NCBI GenBank assembly: GCA_965226695.1
Contig: OZ245405.1
Location: 868,001 to 932,000 of the forward strand
DNA length: 64,000 nt
From: CATOSD01 sp965226695
Lineage (GTDB): Bacteria; Chloroflexota; Dehalococcoidia; Lucifugimonadales; CATOSD01
Direction of reading: 5' to 3'
The position numbers and the translations under genes are program-made. A model generated the notes under the pieces. The model ran no database searches. It was not told the origin of the DNA and was given only the letters and a program-made list of their open reading frames with translations. The stretch's first letter is position 1. Each line of letters opens with the position of its first letter. Positions 1 to 8,370 of this stretch are shown here, piece by piece.

Positions 1-813
1 TATGTCCAACTCAAACGGGTTCAGCGGCACATCGGAAACGTCGCCGCCTAGCGCGACGCCACCCGAGTCGGCGAATTCCAGGTACTGGCGCAGCAATTCC
101 ACGCCTCTTGCGGTCGAGCGGCCCGGGTCCATGTCGTGGTGTGTGAATGCGCACACGAGATGCATACGCGAGCGGGCGCGCGTGATGGCGACGTTCAGCC
201 GCCGCTCGCCGCCGTCTTGGTTCAGCGGCCCGAAGCGGTACGGCAACGAACCGTTGGCCGCCTTATGGTAGCCCACGCTCAAAATAATGACATCCCGCTC
301 GTCGCCCTGCACACGTTCGATGTTCTTGATGAAGAACGGCTCGTCAGCCGTTTCCGAGAAGAAGCGGGCCAACTGGGAGTCGTTCATGTCTCGCAGGCGC
401 GTGCGAAGGGCGTTTTCCAGGTTGTCGGCGTGCTTTGTGCCGAAAGCGATGACGCCAAGGGACTGCGCGGGGTAGTCTCTGGCGTGTTCCAGGACAAGGT
501 TGATCACCTTTTCGACCTCGCCGGGATGTGAGACTGTGGAACTGCTAATTTGCGGCGGTAGGTCTAGGGGATGAAAGACTATGGGGCTTTCCTGTGCGGT
601 CCCGGGGAAGGCCGTTAGGCTGCTCTGGTAGATGTGGACGTTGGAAAAGCCGATAAGCCGGCTGTCGCGGCTGCGGTAGTGCCATTGCAGCATTTCTTGA
701 TTTATGGATAGTGCCTTGGCGACGTCCAAGATTGACTCAAGGTCCTCTATCAAAGCCATGTGGATGTCGTCGTCATCGTCCAAGTCGTCGTCCAAATCTC
801 TATCCTGTCTCAT
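1..813 (-). CDS. DUF4011-type SF1 helicase, C-terminal part (out of frame with the 5' part, runs off the left edge)
   Basis: Reading the minus strand from the ATG at 813 gives an open frame to the window edge with the C-terminal helicase motifs of the protein encoded just upstream: MLQWHYRSRD, ERVQGDERDVIILSVGY and RRLNVAITRARS, typical of AAA_12/UvrD-like second RecA domains. The frame starts exactly where the motif GDDRQLPP of the upstream frame breaks down, so this is the second half of one protein separated by a one-base shift at about 819-825, not an independent gene. In known relatives a further C-terminal nuclease-like or DUF3320 region may follow, but it would lie outside the window. 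Confidence 0.85.
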   Translation of the reverse strand, partial: MRQDRDLDDDLDDDDDIHMALIEDLESILDVAKALSINQEMLQWHYRSRDSRLIGFSNVHIYQSSLTAFPGTAQESPIVFHPLDLPPQISSSTVSHPGEVEKVINLVLEHARDYPAQSLGVIAFGTKHADNLENALRTRLRDMNDSQLARFFSETADEPFFIKNIERVQGDERDVIILSVGYHKAANGSLPYRFGPLNQDGGERRLNVAITRARSRMHLVCAFTHHDMDPGRSTARGVELLRQYLEFADSGGVALGGDVSDVPLNPFELDI

Positions 814-3596
814 GAAAAAGGAGGTGGCGGCAGTTGGCGGTCGTCACCCGCGATGATGGCCTGCGGAGCGCGTGCCAGGCTGCCAATAGCTTCCGCAGGG
901 GGTATCTGCGACGCCTCGTCGAAGATTACGACGTCGAACAACTTGGCGTCGGGCGGCACCAGTTCGGCCACTTGTAAGGGCGACATGGTCCAGCATGGCT
1001 TAAGAGCAGTGAGCACGTTTGGGGCGCGGCCCAGAAGCCGACGGACGGAGAGGTGTCGGCGCTTCTTCGCGGCTTCCCGGTTGATCAACGCCGTCTCAAC
1101 CTGGTGCTCGTTCATTGCGGCGATGGCCTCTTCCGCGACGATTCTGCTAATCCGGTCAGGAGTGACTTGGAGGTGTTGCCGATAGTGGCTCGCGAACTCG
1201 GCCACCACGCGGTTCTGCACATCGCCCGTGAATCCGGCCAGCCGTCTATCTTCAACTTGCATGTCGTCCCACACCGATTGCAGCCAAGCGTACTCGACGG
1301 CGTCGGGGGCGTGCTTGGTTGAAATCTGGCGCCCAATCTGGCCTATCACACGCTCGACACCGGCGTCTTTGAATTCGCCTTCAAGTTCCCGTAGCCGTGG
1401 CAGACGTGCGGCTAGACTTCTCTGCGAATCGAGCCGTTCCAGCATCTCCGTGAGAGCTCCGGCCGATCGCTGGGTGGGGCGCAGCCTGGGAAAGACCTTC
1501 TCCAGGTAGCTCAGGCCTTCCCAGAGACTGCCCACCTCACTTCGCAGCTGGTCCAAGCCCTCGGGGCATCGAGGATTGTCAGCAGCTCGCAGCTGTCGCC
1601 ACCGCGACTTATGGCTGGCCGCCGCGTTCAGGGCCCCTACGATTTCGGCGTCGCTCAGGACGACGAGTGGCGAACGCAACGCCTCTCGCGCCGCGTGCCT
1701 GCTGCGTCGTCTGTTCCGCGAAAAGGTGGAGGCTATCCCAGCGAAGATGCTTTTCGGCGGGGCCAGCGCCTGGGTCAACGCCTCATGGTCAAGGTCATAC
1801 ACGCGTGGATGGAAGCGGGCGAGGGTGCCTCTTACTTCGGACAGCAGATCCATTATGGCGGGCCATTGCGCGAGGTTGTCGGGCAGGCTAAGGCCCACGG
1901 CTTGCAGCGACTTGGAGAGCAGGCGCGAGGTCGAGCGGAGCCGGTCGTTGAAGAGAAGGTCGTCGATTACGTCAAGCGCTCTGTGCAGATCCTCGCCGGT
2001 GGATACGGCGGAAGCGGCCCATTCAGGGACGCGGTTGGCATAATTGTGGCCGTCCAGGTCTGTCCACTCGTTCACCGCGAATTGAAGCTCTTCAATGGCT
2101 CGGCGGTTGAGCCGCCTGGCCGTTGCGCGTGGCAGCCTTTGAGCGACCCGCGCCGTTTCAGGCGCCGCAAGCAGACGCGCTTGCACGTCGTAGGTGGAAA
2201 TTCCCCACGGCTGACGCAGTTCGTGCATCGTCGCGTCGTGTCCCACCAGCGTGTCGCGTGAGTCCGCGAGGCCCTGATGCAACGCAGAGTAGTCCTGTTC
2301 TGGAATGCTCCTGATGCGTTGAATGGACGATGCCAGGTCTTGGGCGAATTCCCGCATGGTCTGTATACCGCCGTGGGTGTCCATCACCCAGTTGTCCAGT
2401 CCCACGCGTTGGAGGCGGCTGACCACCACGTCGATTGCGGCCCTCTTTTGCGCCACGAAGAGGATCTTCTTGGATTGGGCCATGAACGCTGCGATGAGGT
2501 TGGCGATGGTTTGGGACTTGCCAGTGCCGGGCGGCCCCCAGATGACGAGATTCTGCCCCTCCAGACAACGGTTGATGGCGTGGTGCTGGCTGGAATCGGA
2601 ATCCAGAGTAAGAAATTCCGTTTCGGGCAGGTCGAAGTCCGGACGATTGATAGGCACGTCGGGGATACCTTCCGTCAGATTGGCGCGGGCCTTGGAGTCG
2701 CCGGCGATGGCGGCGATAAGGTCGCTTGCGGCGAATGCTTCCAGATTGGTTTCCAGATCGCGCACCATGGGCATGTTGGCGTAACTGAAGTTTCGGACCA
2801 CGAGGCGCTGATTCATTTCCAGTCCAGGGGCTCTTTCCCAATGGCGAGCGAGTTTGGCTAGCAGTTCGCGGAGTTCGGAGAATGAGAAGGGCGAGTTTTC
2901 TAGATCGACACAATCTTCGGGCGTTTGGACGCCGAAATCGGTTTCCAGCGCTTGAACAAGCACGGGGTTGAGTTTTGGGTCTCCGGAGAGCGTCAGCTTG
3001 AAATCACGGTGGGACATCCCCACCGGCTCGGCAGTCATGGGAAGAATTAACGCAGGGGCGTTGGGACGCGCGCCTGACTGTACTTTCCAGGTCGTCAGGC
3101 CAGCCGCCAGGAACAGAGTATCAATGCCCTTTTCCTCCAGTCGGACCCGGGCGTCGCGGCTGATAACCTTCATGCGCCGCCGGGCGTCTCCCAAGCCCTC
3201 TTCAAAAGAAAACAGATGGGACAGACTAACGGTGCGCCCCTTGAGCAGAGCGTCGACAGCCTTGCGGTTGGCTTTGGGCGTGGGGTCGTCATCCCCGACT
3301 CCGGTAGCGCCGACGGCGGGCTCGTTGGTAGCGCCGACAGTGGGCTCGTTAGGATATTCAAATCCGGGGAGTTGGTGCCTTACCCCTGCGGGCGTGAGGT
3401 CGAGAGTTCCTGTCTTCAGGTCGCGGTATCTCATCAGTGGACCGCTCGTCGTGTCCACCAACTGCCGCTTCCACTGCGAAGCCGCACGTTCCAGGCGCGC
3501 CACACGCTCGTCGTCAAGCGGTCGGTCCTCTGACTTGGTAGACGGTCCACGCATCTCGGCAACTGCTCCCGCAACGAAATTGGAGTGGTTTTGCAA
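810..3596 (-). CDS. DUF4011-type superfamily 1 DNA/RNA helicase, N-terminal part (frameshifted)
   Basis: 928 codons are open before a premature stop. Residues about 35-200 resemble the DUF4011 region (SQWKRQLVDTT, LFLAAGLTTWK). A Walker A motif WGPPGTGKS lies near residues 353-361, VAQKRAAIDVV follows as motif Ia, and DVVIFDEASQI (Walker B) sits near the end, followed by GDDRQLPP. The last residues PPFS are off family consensus; restoring one base near 819-825 gives PPTSFF and continues into the frame that covers 1-813. Proteins of this class are ATP-driven helicases often found in defence islands, which is family knowledge and not shown here. The start is uncertain: TTG at 3596 or ATG at 3554. 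A TATACT box lies at 3605-3610. Confidence 0.85.
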   Translation of the reverse strand: MQNHSNFVAGAVAEMRGPSTKSEDRPLDDERVARLERAASQWKRQLVDTTSGPLMRYRDLKTGTLDLTPAGVRHQLPGFEYPNEPTVGATNEPAVGATGVGDDDPTPKANRKAVDALLKGRTVSLSHLFSFEEGLGDARRRMKVISRDARVRLEEKGIDTLFLAAGLTTWKVQSGARPNAPALILPMTAEPVGMSHRDFKLTLSGDPKLNPVLVQALETDFGVQTPEDCVDLENSPFSFSELRELLAKLARHWERAPGLEMNQRLVVRNFSYANMPMVRDLETNLEAFAASDLIAAIAGDSKARANLTEGIPDVPINRPDFDLPETEFLTLDSDSSQHHAINRCLEGQNLVIWGPPGTGKSQTIANLIAAFMAQSKKILFVAQKRAAIDVVVSRLQRVGLDNWVMDTHGGIQTMREFAQDLASSIQRIRSIPEQDYSALHQGLADSRDTLVGHDATMHELRQPWGISTYDVQARLLAAPETARVAQRLPRATARRLNRRAIEELQFAVNEWTDLDGHNYANRVPEWAASAVSTGEDLHRALDVIDDLLFNDRLRSTSRLLSKSLQAVGLSLPDNLAQWPAIMDLLSEVRGTLARFHPRVYDLDHEALTQALAPPKSIFAGIASTFSRNRRRSRHAAREALRSPLVVLSDAEIVGALNAAASHKSRWRQLRAADNPRCPEGLDQLRSEVGSLWEGLSYLEKVFPRLRPTQRSAGALTEMLERLDSQRSLAARLPRLRELEGEFKDAGVERVIGQIGRQISTKHAPDAVEYAWLQSVWDDMQVEDRRLAGFTGDVQNRVVAEFASHYRQHLQVTPDRISRIVAEEAIAAMNEHQVETALINREAAKKRRHLSVRRLLGRAPNVLTALKPCWTMSPLQVAELVPPDAKLFDVVIFDEASQIPPAEAIGSLARAPQAIIAGDDRQLPPPPFS

Positions 3597-3741
3597 TAGC
3601 CCCTAGTATACCGAGGGAGTAGGTACGACGTCACCGTGGCCGAATCAAGCCGAAAGTACGTCTCAGGATTGAGGTCGGGCGTAGCGCCCATACCCTCCAA
3701 CATCGCGCCACCCCCCAACGGGCGGGTGTCGCAAATGGTCC

Positions 3742-3780
3742 CACCCCCATCCTAACCTTCCCCCGTCAAGAGGGAAGGTA
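3742..3780 (-). repeat. Family A intergenic repeat, uninterrupted copy
   Basis: On the minus strand a GGGGGAAGG-type stem is followed by GTTAGGATGGGGGTG. This copy lacks the 24-bp palindrome that interrupts the family at 10.4, 19.3, 27.6, 61.2 and 62.1 kb, so it shows the presumed ancestral junction. Confidence 0.7.
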
Positions 3781-3796
3781 CTTTCGGAAACGACCC

Positions 3797-4800
3797 CTAC
3801 CCGCCCCCAAACTCGTCCGTGAAGGCATCGCCCGCCTGCACGTCCTCGGACAGCAGGCCGCTTGCCTGCATCCACTCGGTGAAGCTCTCCCACTTGCTCG
3901 CCTGCTGGCTGCCGAAGTCCGGCCATCGTCGGTCCGCCACAGCGGGGCGAGGAGGTCGGCACCGGGGCGTTCGATCGCCTCGTCCACCTCTTCGCCGGCC
4001 AGCTCCAACAACACGTCCACGCCCTCCTGGGGGTTGGCTGCGGCATCTTCGTAGCCGCGGCGCACGGCCCTGACGAACCGCTCCACCACGTCGGCGCGGT
4101 TCGCGATGGTGTCCTCGCTCGCCACTATCACCAGCTCGTAGTAGTCCGGCACGCCCCACTCTTCCATGCGCATGATGTTCACGGGGTAGCCTTCGTTCTC
4201 GATGAGAATGCTCTCGTGCGTCCAATACGCGCCAACCACCGCGTCGACCCTTTCGCCGATGAGCGCGGGCGCGAGGTCGAACCCCACGTTGACCAGCTCG
4301 ACGTCCTCCAGGCCGCGCGCTCCGTCAGCCTTCAGCATGGTGTCCAGCAGCGGCTCGTTGGTGGGAATGCCCGGGTAGCCCACCTTCTTGCCAACGAGGT
4401 CGCGCGGCCGCTCGATGCCCGAAGACGCGAGCGCCATAACGGAGTTCAGCGGGTGCTGCACCATCGCGGTCACCGACACCACGGGCACTCCCTGGCCCCT
4501 GGCGAGCAGCACGTCGGGCTGGTAGCTTATGCCGAAGTCGTCCTCGCCGGCCCCCACCGTCTGCAGCACCGCGGAAGGGTCCACCGGCGTGTACATGTTG
4601 ACGTCCAGGCCCTCCTCTTCGAAGTAACCCCGCTGCTTGGCGATGAAGAGCCCGGTGTGGTTGGAGTTCGGGTACCAGTCCATCGCCAGCTTTACGGAAA
4701 CTCGTTCCGAGGAGTCATCGCCGCCGCACGATACGGCCAGCACGCAAAGCGCCGCGAGCGCGAACAGCGCGGACGCCAGCTTCCGGTATGGGTAATCCAT
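3797..4800 (-). CDS. thiY: ABC transporter substrate-binding lipoprotein, ThiY/NMT1 type (frameshifted near the 3' end)
   Basis: Predicted extracytoplasmic binding protein for a thiamine pyrimidine precursor. It starts with a signal peptide ending in a lipobox-like AVSCGGD, followed by LAMDWYPNSNHTGLFIAKQRGYF, the hallmark of NMT1/THI5-like proteins (WYPN.NH.G). ATG at 4800 is preferred to GTG at 4809 because GAGG lies 8 bases upstream. The frame reads well to LLAPLWRTDD; one base then appears missing around 3919-3924. Continuing in the neighbouring frame restores a family-like end (PDFGSQQASKWESFTEWM) with stop at 3797, while the unshifted frame runs to a stop at 3766 with arginine- and serine-rich nonsense. 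It is the last gene of the riboswitch-controlled operon. Confidence 0.85.
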
Positions 4801-4810
4801 GTTCGTCACC

Positions 4811-5689
4811 TCACGTGGTATCTACGCCGCCGGCCTGGTCGTGGCCGGATTGAAAGTCGCCGCCGCGCCGGGCGTGCGACCATGGTATTGTCAGCCGCTC
4901 GACCACCCCAACCAGCAGGAACAGCCCCACGCCCATGGCGGACAGCAGCGTTATCGCCGCGAAGACCCGCTCTGTCAGAAACTGGGGCTTCGAGCGGATC
5001 ATCAGGTAGCCAAGGCCCTCGCTGGATCCCACCCATTCGCCGATTACCGCGCCGATGACGCTCACCGCGACGGCCACCCTCGCGCCGGAGAACAGGTACG
5101 GCAGCGCCGAGGGTAGCTGCGCCTTCACCAGTATCTGAAGGCGGTTCGCGCCCAGCGTGCGCATCAGGTTCACCGTGTCCTGGTCCACGGACTTCAGCCC
5201 GTCCACGGTGTTCACCGCCAGCGGGAAGAACGCTATCAGCGCGACGACGATTATCTTGGGTGTGAGGCCGTAGCCGAACCAGATTAGCAGCAGCGGGGCG
5301 ATGACGATGATGGGGATGGTCTGGGAGGCGATTACGAATGGATACAGCGAGCGCTCGACGGTCCGCGACAGGGCGATGCCCACTCCGAGCGAGACGCCGC
5401 ACAAGAGCGCCGCGCCGAAGCCCACGATCACCTCTTCCAGCGTGACCCAGCTATGCCGCGCGAGCAGCCCCGCGTCCTGGAAGAGCGCGACCGCTATGGC
5501 GGAGGGCGCCGGCAGCAGCCATGCGCGGATCTCGAACAGCAGCACGCACAGCTCCCACGCCCCCAGTGCGAGCAGCACTATCAGCATCGGCGCGGCCCAC
5601 CGGCCCGCCGCCGCGTGCAGCCGCGCCAAGACCTGGCGGCGTGGCGCGTACTCGATGGCCGCGTGCGGCACGGTGCGTTCCGCGCTCAT
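4811..5689 (-). CDS. thiX: ABC transporter permease, ThiX-type pyrimidine precursor uptake
   Basis: 292 aa inner-membrane permease of the BPD_transp_1 family with about six hydrophobic segments. The EAA-like cytoplasmic loop that contacts the ATPase is visible as LMRTLGANRLQILVKAQLPSALPYL. The gene overlaps the upstream ATPase gene by 4 bases (ATGA) and the binding-protein gene follows at once, so the three are translated from one message. Family and riboswitch context point to uptake of a hydroxymethyl- or formylamino-pyrimidine for thiamine salvage; sequence alone cannot separate this from the related riboflavin or nitrate/taurine permeases. Confidence 0.9.
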   Translation of the reverse strand: MSAERTVPHAAIEYAPRRQVLARLHAAAGRWAAPMLIVLLALGAWELCVLLFEIRAWLLPAPSAIAVALFQDAGLLARHSWVTLEEVIVGFGAALLCGVSLGVGIALSRTVERSLYPFVIASQTIPIIVIAPLLLIWFGYGLTPKIIVVALIAFFPLAVNTVDGLKSVDQDTVNLMRTLGANRLQILVKAQLPSALPYLFSGARVAVAVSVIGAVIGEWVGSSEGLGYLMIRSKPQFLTERVFAAITLLSAMGVGLFLLVGVVERLTIPWSHARRGGDFQSGHDQAGGVDTT

Positions 5690-6504
5690 CGCGCCGTCCC
5701 CACGCTCTCGCCGCGTATCGCGCTCAATAGCCGCGCCTTCAAAGCGACGAACTCGGGGTCGGTGAGCAAGTCCAGCGAGCGCGGCCGAGGCAAATCTACG
5801 TCAACGACGAGCTTCATTCGCCCTGGGCGAGCCGTCATCACGTAGACGCGGTCGGACAGGAAGACCGCCTCGTCGACGTCGTGCGTCACGAGCACGACCG
5901 TCTTGCGCAGCGAGAGCCAGGTGTGCTGCATCCACTCCTGCATCTGGGCGCGGTTGAGGGCGTCGAGCGCGCTGAGAGGCTCGTCCAGCAGGAATATCTG
6001 CTGGTCGGCGAGCACGGTGCGCAGGAAGGAGACGCGCTGCCTCATGCCGCCCGAGAGCGCGTGGGGATAGGCCGACTCGAACCCCGCGAGGCCGAACGAC
6101 TCCATCAGGTCCAGCGCCCTCTCGCGCGAGCTGCGCCTGGGGACGCCCCTTAGCTCGAGGCCCATGACGGCGTTGTCGACGACGTTGCGCCAGGGAAAGA
6201 GCAGGTCCTTCTGCTGCATGTAGCCGACCTGGCCCAGCCGATTGCCGGGCCGTATCCCCTCCAGGTGGATTTCGCCGCTGTCCGGCTCGTCAAGTCCGGC
6301 GATGATGTTCAACAGCGTGCTCTTGCCGCAGCCGCTGGGACCGACGATGCTGACGAACTCGCCGTCGCGCGCGAAGAATCTCACTCTGTCGAGCACCGGC
6401 AGCGGCGCACCGTCGCGCACGCGAGTCTTGCTCACGCGATCAAGGCGAATCTTCGCGTCGACGTAGGCAGTCGACTCGGCGTCGGTGGCAGTTTCGGCCC
6501 TCAC
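5686..6504 (-). CDS. thiZ: ABC transporter ATP-binding protein, ThiZ-type
   Basis: 272 aa ATPase with Walker A GPSGCGKST, Q-loop MQQKDLLFPW, signature LSGGMRQR, Walker B IFLLDEPLSALD and switch histidine in VTHD. The LFPW after the Q-loop glutamine is common in the nitrate/taurine/HMP transporter subfamily. It is the first gene of the thi operon and begins about 60 bases downstream of the riboswitch terminator, so premature termination at 6562-6601 would shut off all three genes when thiamine pyrophosphate is plentiful. Confidence 0.92.
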   Translation of the reverse strand: MRAETATDAESTAYVDAKIRLDRVSKTRVRDGAPLPVLDRVRFFARDGEFVSIVGPSGCGKSTLLNIIAGLDEPDSGEIHLEGIRPGNRLGQVGYMQQKDLLFPWRNVVDNAVMGLELRGVPRRSSRERALDLMESFGLAGFESAYPHALSGGMRQRVSFLRTVLADQQIFLLDEPLSALDALNRAQMQEWMQHTWLSLRKTVVLVTHDVDEAVFLSDRVYVMTARPGRMKLVVDVDLPRPRSLDLLTDPEFVALKARLLSAIRGESVGTAR

Positions 6505-6561
6505 AAGTCTCCCTTGTCAGCGTGAACTCGGCGGCGCGGCGCGCGCCTTCGGATAGATTCT

Positions 6562-6601
6562 CTGACAAAAGAAAACAGCCGCCCGGTAATCTGGGCGGCT
6601 G
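6562..6601 (-). terminator. Riboswitch-controlled intrinsic terminator
   Basis: Read on the minus strand, CAGCCGCCC and GGGCGGCTG form a strong stem with loop AGATTACC (6576-6601), followed by TTTTCTTTT. It lies between the TPP aptamer and thiZ, the layout of a transcription-terminating riboswitch. Confidence 0.88.
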
Positions 6602-6614
6602 CGGTTTCTGAAGG

Positions 6615-6725
<111 letters not shown>

Positions 6726-6747
6726 CATGATCAGTTGTCTAGGCGCA

Positions 6748-6776
6748 AGTCTAGCGCGTGGTCGAGCGCCTGTCAA
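6748..6776 (-). promoter_or_regulatory. Sigma-70-like promoter of the thi operon
   Basis: On the minus strand TTGACA (6776-6771) is followed after exactly 17 bases by TAGACT (6753-6748), about 25 bases before the aptamer starts. Spacing and position fit a housekeeping promoter for the riboswitch leader. Confidence 0.75.
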
Positions 6777-6803
6777 CCGCGCACTTTTGCATCGGCGCGG
6801 CCC

Positions 6804-7979
6804 CTACTCCAACTCACTGAGCCGCCCTTCCAGGATCCGCCGGCGCCGGCGGTAGTCGCCCTCGCCGAGCGCCCCGCTCGCAGCGGCCTCCTCCAGGTCG
6901 GCCAGCATCTGGCGCAGTGTGACGATTTCGGCGAACGCGTCCATCCCGCCGACGGAGGGGGCGTCCGCGTCCGGCCCGGGCCCCGCGGCCCTGCGGCGGC
7001 GCCACACCACTACGCCGAACGCGCACGCGATCACCACGCCGAGCACGCCCAGGGCGCCGGCCTCCGGCGGCACCGACCCGATCCACCGCCTTGCCGACTC
7101 CGGTCCGCTCAGCTCCGGCAGGTCCTCCAACCGCACCGACACGCGGTCTCCACGCGGCAGATCGGACGCCTCGATGAGGTGGTAGGGTCGCCCGCCCACC
7201 ACGACGGAGCCGGGCTCGCCCAACTCGCCGGCGGACAGCGTCAGCTCGCCCACCGGCGCCAGCACTCGCAGGTTCTCGGCGCCGTACAGCAGCGACTTCG
7301 TGAACTCGGCGCTGTCTCCGGTGTAGGGGAAGCTGTAGGAGTACAGCACCTCGTGCTCGCCGGGCGGCACGCTCGCCAGCAGCGCGAAGCCGCGGTCCAC
7401 CTGCGCGAAGTCCGCGTCCGGCAGCGTCGTGTCCACTTCCAGGTTGCGGGCGTCTGGAGGAAGGCCGAACCGCAGCAGGTTCATCGGCTCCGGCCCGGGC
7501 ACGTAGGTCTGATTGGACTCGTTGATTATCCTCACGATTTCCAGCGCCGCGACCGTTTGCTCCTCCCGGTCGGCGGAGGCGAACAGCACGGACGCGAGGA
7601 TGGTCCTCACCGCGCCGTCGTCGTGTGTGGACTCGTACACGGTCAGTGTGACCGGCAAAGGGGGGCCGCTCGAGGTGTCCAGGTCCATCCCGTAGAGAGC
7701 GCCCTGGTACACCACGGACACGCCGTAGGCGGCCTGCGGGTCCGTCGGAACGTCGTCGAAGCGGAACGCGCCCCGCTCGTCGGTGAGCGTCGCCGTGTCG
7801 GTGCGGACCGTGCCTTGCACGGTGTGGAGCACGACCTCGATCTGTGCCTCGCCGGCGCCGCTCGTGCCGTTCTCCACGCGGCCCTCCACCGCGAAGGTCG
7901 AGTCCTGCGCGCGGGCGTTGGCCTCGGCCTGCACCCAAACCGCCAGCAACAGCAGTGCGATCGCTGCGACCCTAGCCAC
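6804..7979 (-). CDS. Membrane protein with carboxypeptidase-regulatory-like domain, last gene of the ccm cluster
   Basis: 391 aa from a GTG at 7979, chosen because GGAGG lies 6 bases upstream and the start overlaps the CcmI-like stop. An N-terminal signal segment (VAAIALLLLAVWVQ) is followed by a beta-rich region (VEGRVENGTSGAGEAQIEV) like carboxypeptidase regulatory domains. A C-terminal membrane helix (GVLGVVIACAFGVVVW) precedes a cytoplasmic tail ending LGEGDYRRRRRILEGRL. That tail resembles the LDEEDYRWLRRQY segment of the preceding gene, a SHOCT-like motif. The bulk would be extracytoplasmic. Position after ccmF and the CcmI-like gene suggests a role in cytochrome c assembly, but its function is not recognised. 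Confidence 0.8.
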   Translation of the reverse strand: MARVAAIALLLLAVWVQAEANARAQDSTFAVEGRVENGTSGAGEAQIEVVLHTVQGTVRTDTATLTDERGAFRFDDVPTDPQAAYGVSVVYQGALYGMDLDTSSGPPLPVTLTVYESTHDDGAVRTILASVLFASADREEQTVAALEIVRIINESNQTYVPGPEPMNLLRFGLPPDARNLEVDTTLPDADFAQVDRGFALLASVPPGEHEVLYSYSFPYTGDSAEFTKSLLYGAENLRVLAPVGELTLSAGELGEPGSVVVGGRPYHLIEASDLPRGDRVSVRLEDLPELSGPESARRWIGSVPPEAGALGVLGVVIACAFGVVVWRRRRAAGPGPDADAPSVGGMDAFAEIVTLRQMLADLEEAAASGALGEGDYRRRRRILEGRLSELE

Positions 7980-8349
7980 CGGAGGCCTCCGACGGCCCGG
8001 CGCTCCGGCCGAGCGCCCGCTCGCGCGCTCGCCGCACCTCACTCTCCACCTGCTCCATAAACTCCCGCTCCTGTGCGCTCTCAAGCTCCATGCCCTTCAG
8101 CACGAGGGCGGCCTCCACCATGTATTGCCGCCTCAGCCAGCGGTAGTCTTCCTCGTCCAGGTTGCCCAGGGCCGACTCCAGCTCGGCGTTGCGCAGCCCA
8201 TCGAGGGCCGCCTCCCAGCGCCGGGCGAATTCGGCCGTCTGCGAGCTCTCGTCCTCTGCGAACTCGTCCGTGCCAAGGCCGCGCAGCAGCGGGTAGAGGA
8301 TGGCGGCGGCAGGGATGAGCGCCAGTAACAGGGCTAGGATGATCTCCAT
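7972..8349 (-). CDS. CcmI-like cytochrome c biogenesis protein (short form)
   Basis: 125 aa with one N-terminal membrane helix (IILALLLALIPAAAILYPLL) and a charged, probably helical cytoplasmic tail containing LGNLDEEDYRWLRRQYM. It resembles the membrane-anchored N-terminal half of CcmI and lacks the TPR domain of proteobacterial CcmI. It lies 21 bases after ccmF and overlaps the next gene, so it belongs to the same message. Confidence 0.7.
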   Translation of the reverse strand: MEIILALLLALIPAAAILYPLLRGLGTDEFAEDESSQTAEFARRWEAALDGLRNAELESALGNLDEEDYRWLRRQYMVEAALVLKGMELESAQEREFMEQVESEVRRARERALGRSAGPSEASGG

Positions 8350-8370
8350 ATGCTGTGCTCGCGCTGCGCG

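Noticed and set aside
1112..3606. Large plus-strand open frames opposite the helicase
   Set aside because: They mirror the GC-rich helicase gene and have no recognisable motifs.
7972..8084. Possible longer N-terminus of the ccm cluster membrane protein from 8084
   Set aside because: GTG at 7979 has GGAGG upstream and overlaps the preceding stop, so the shorter form is better supported.
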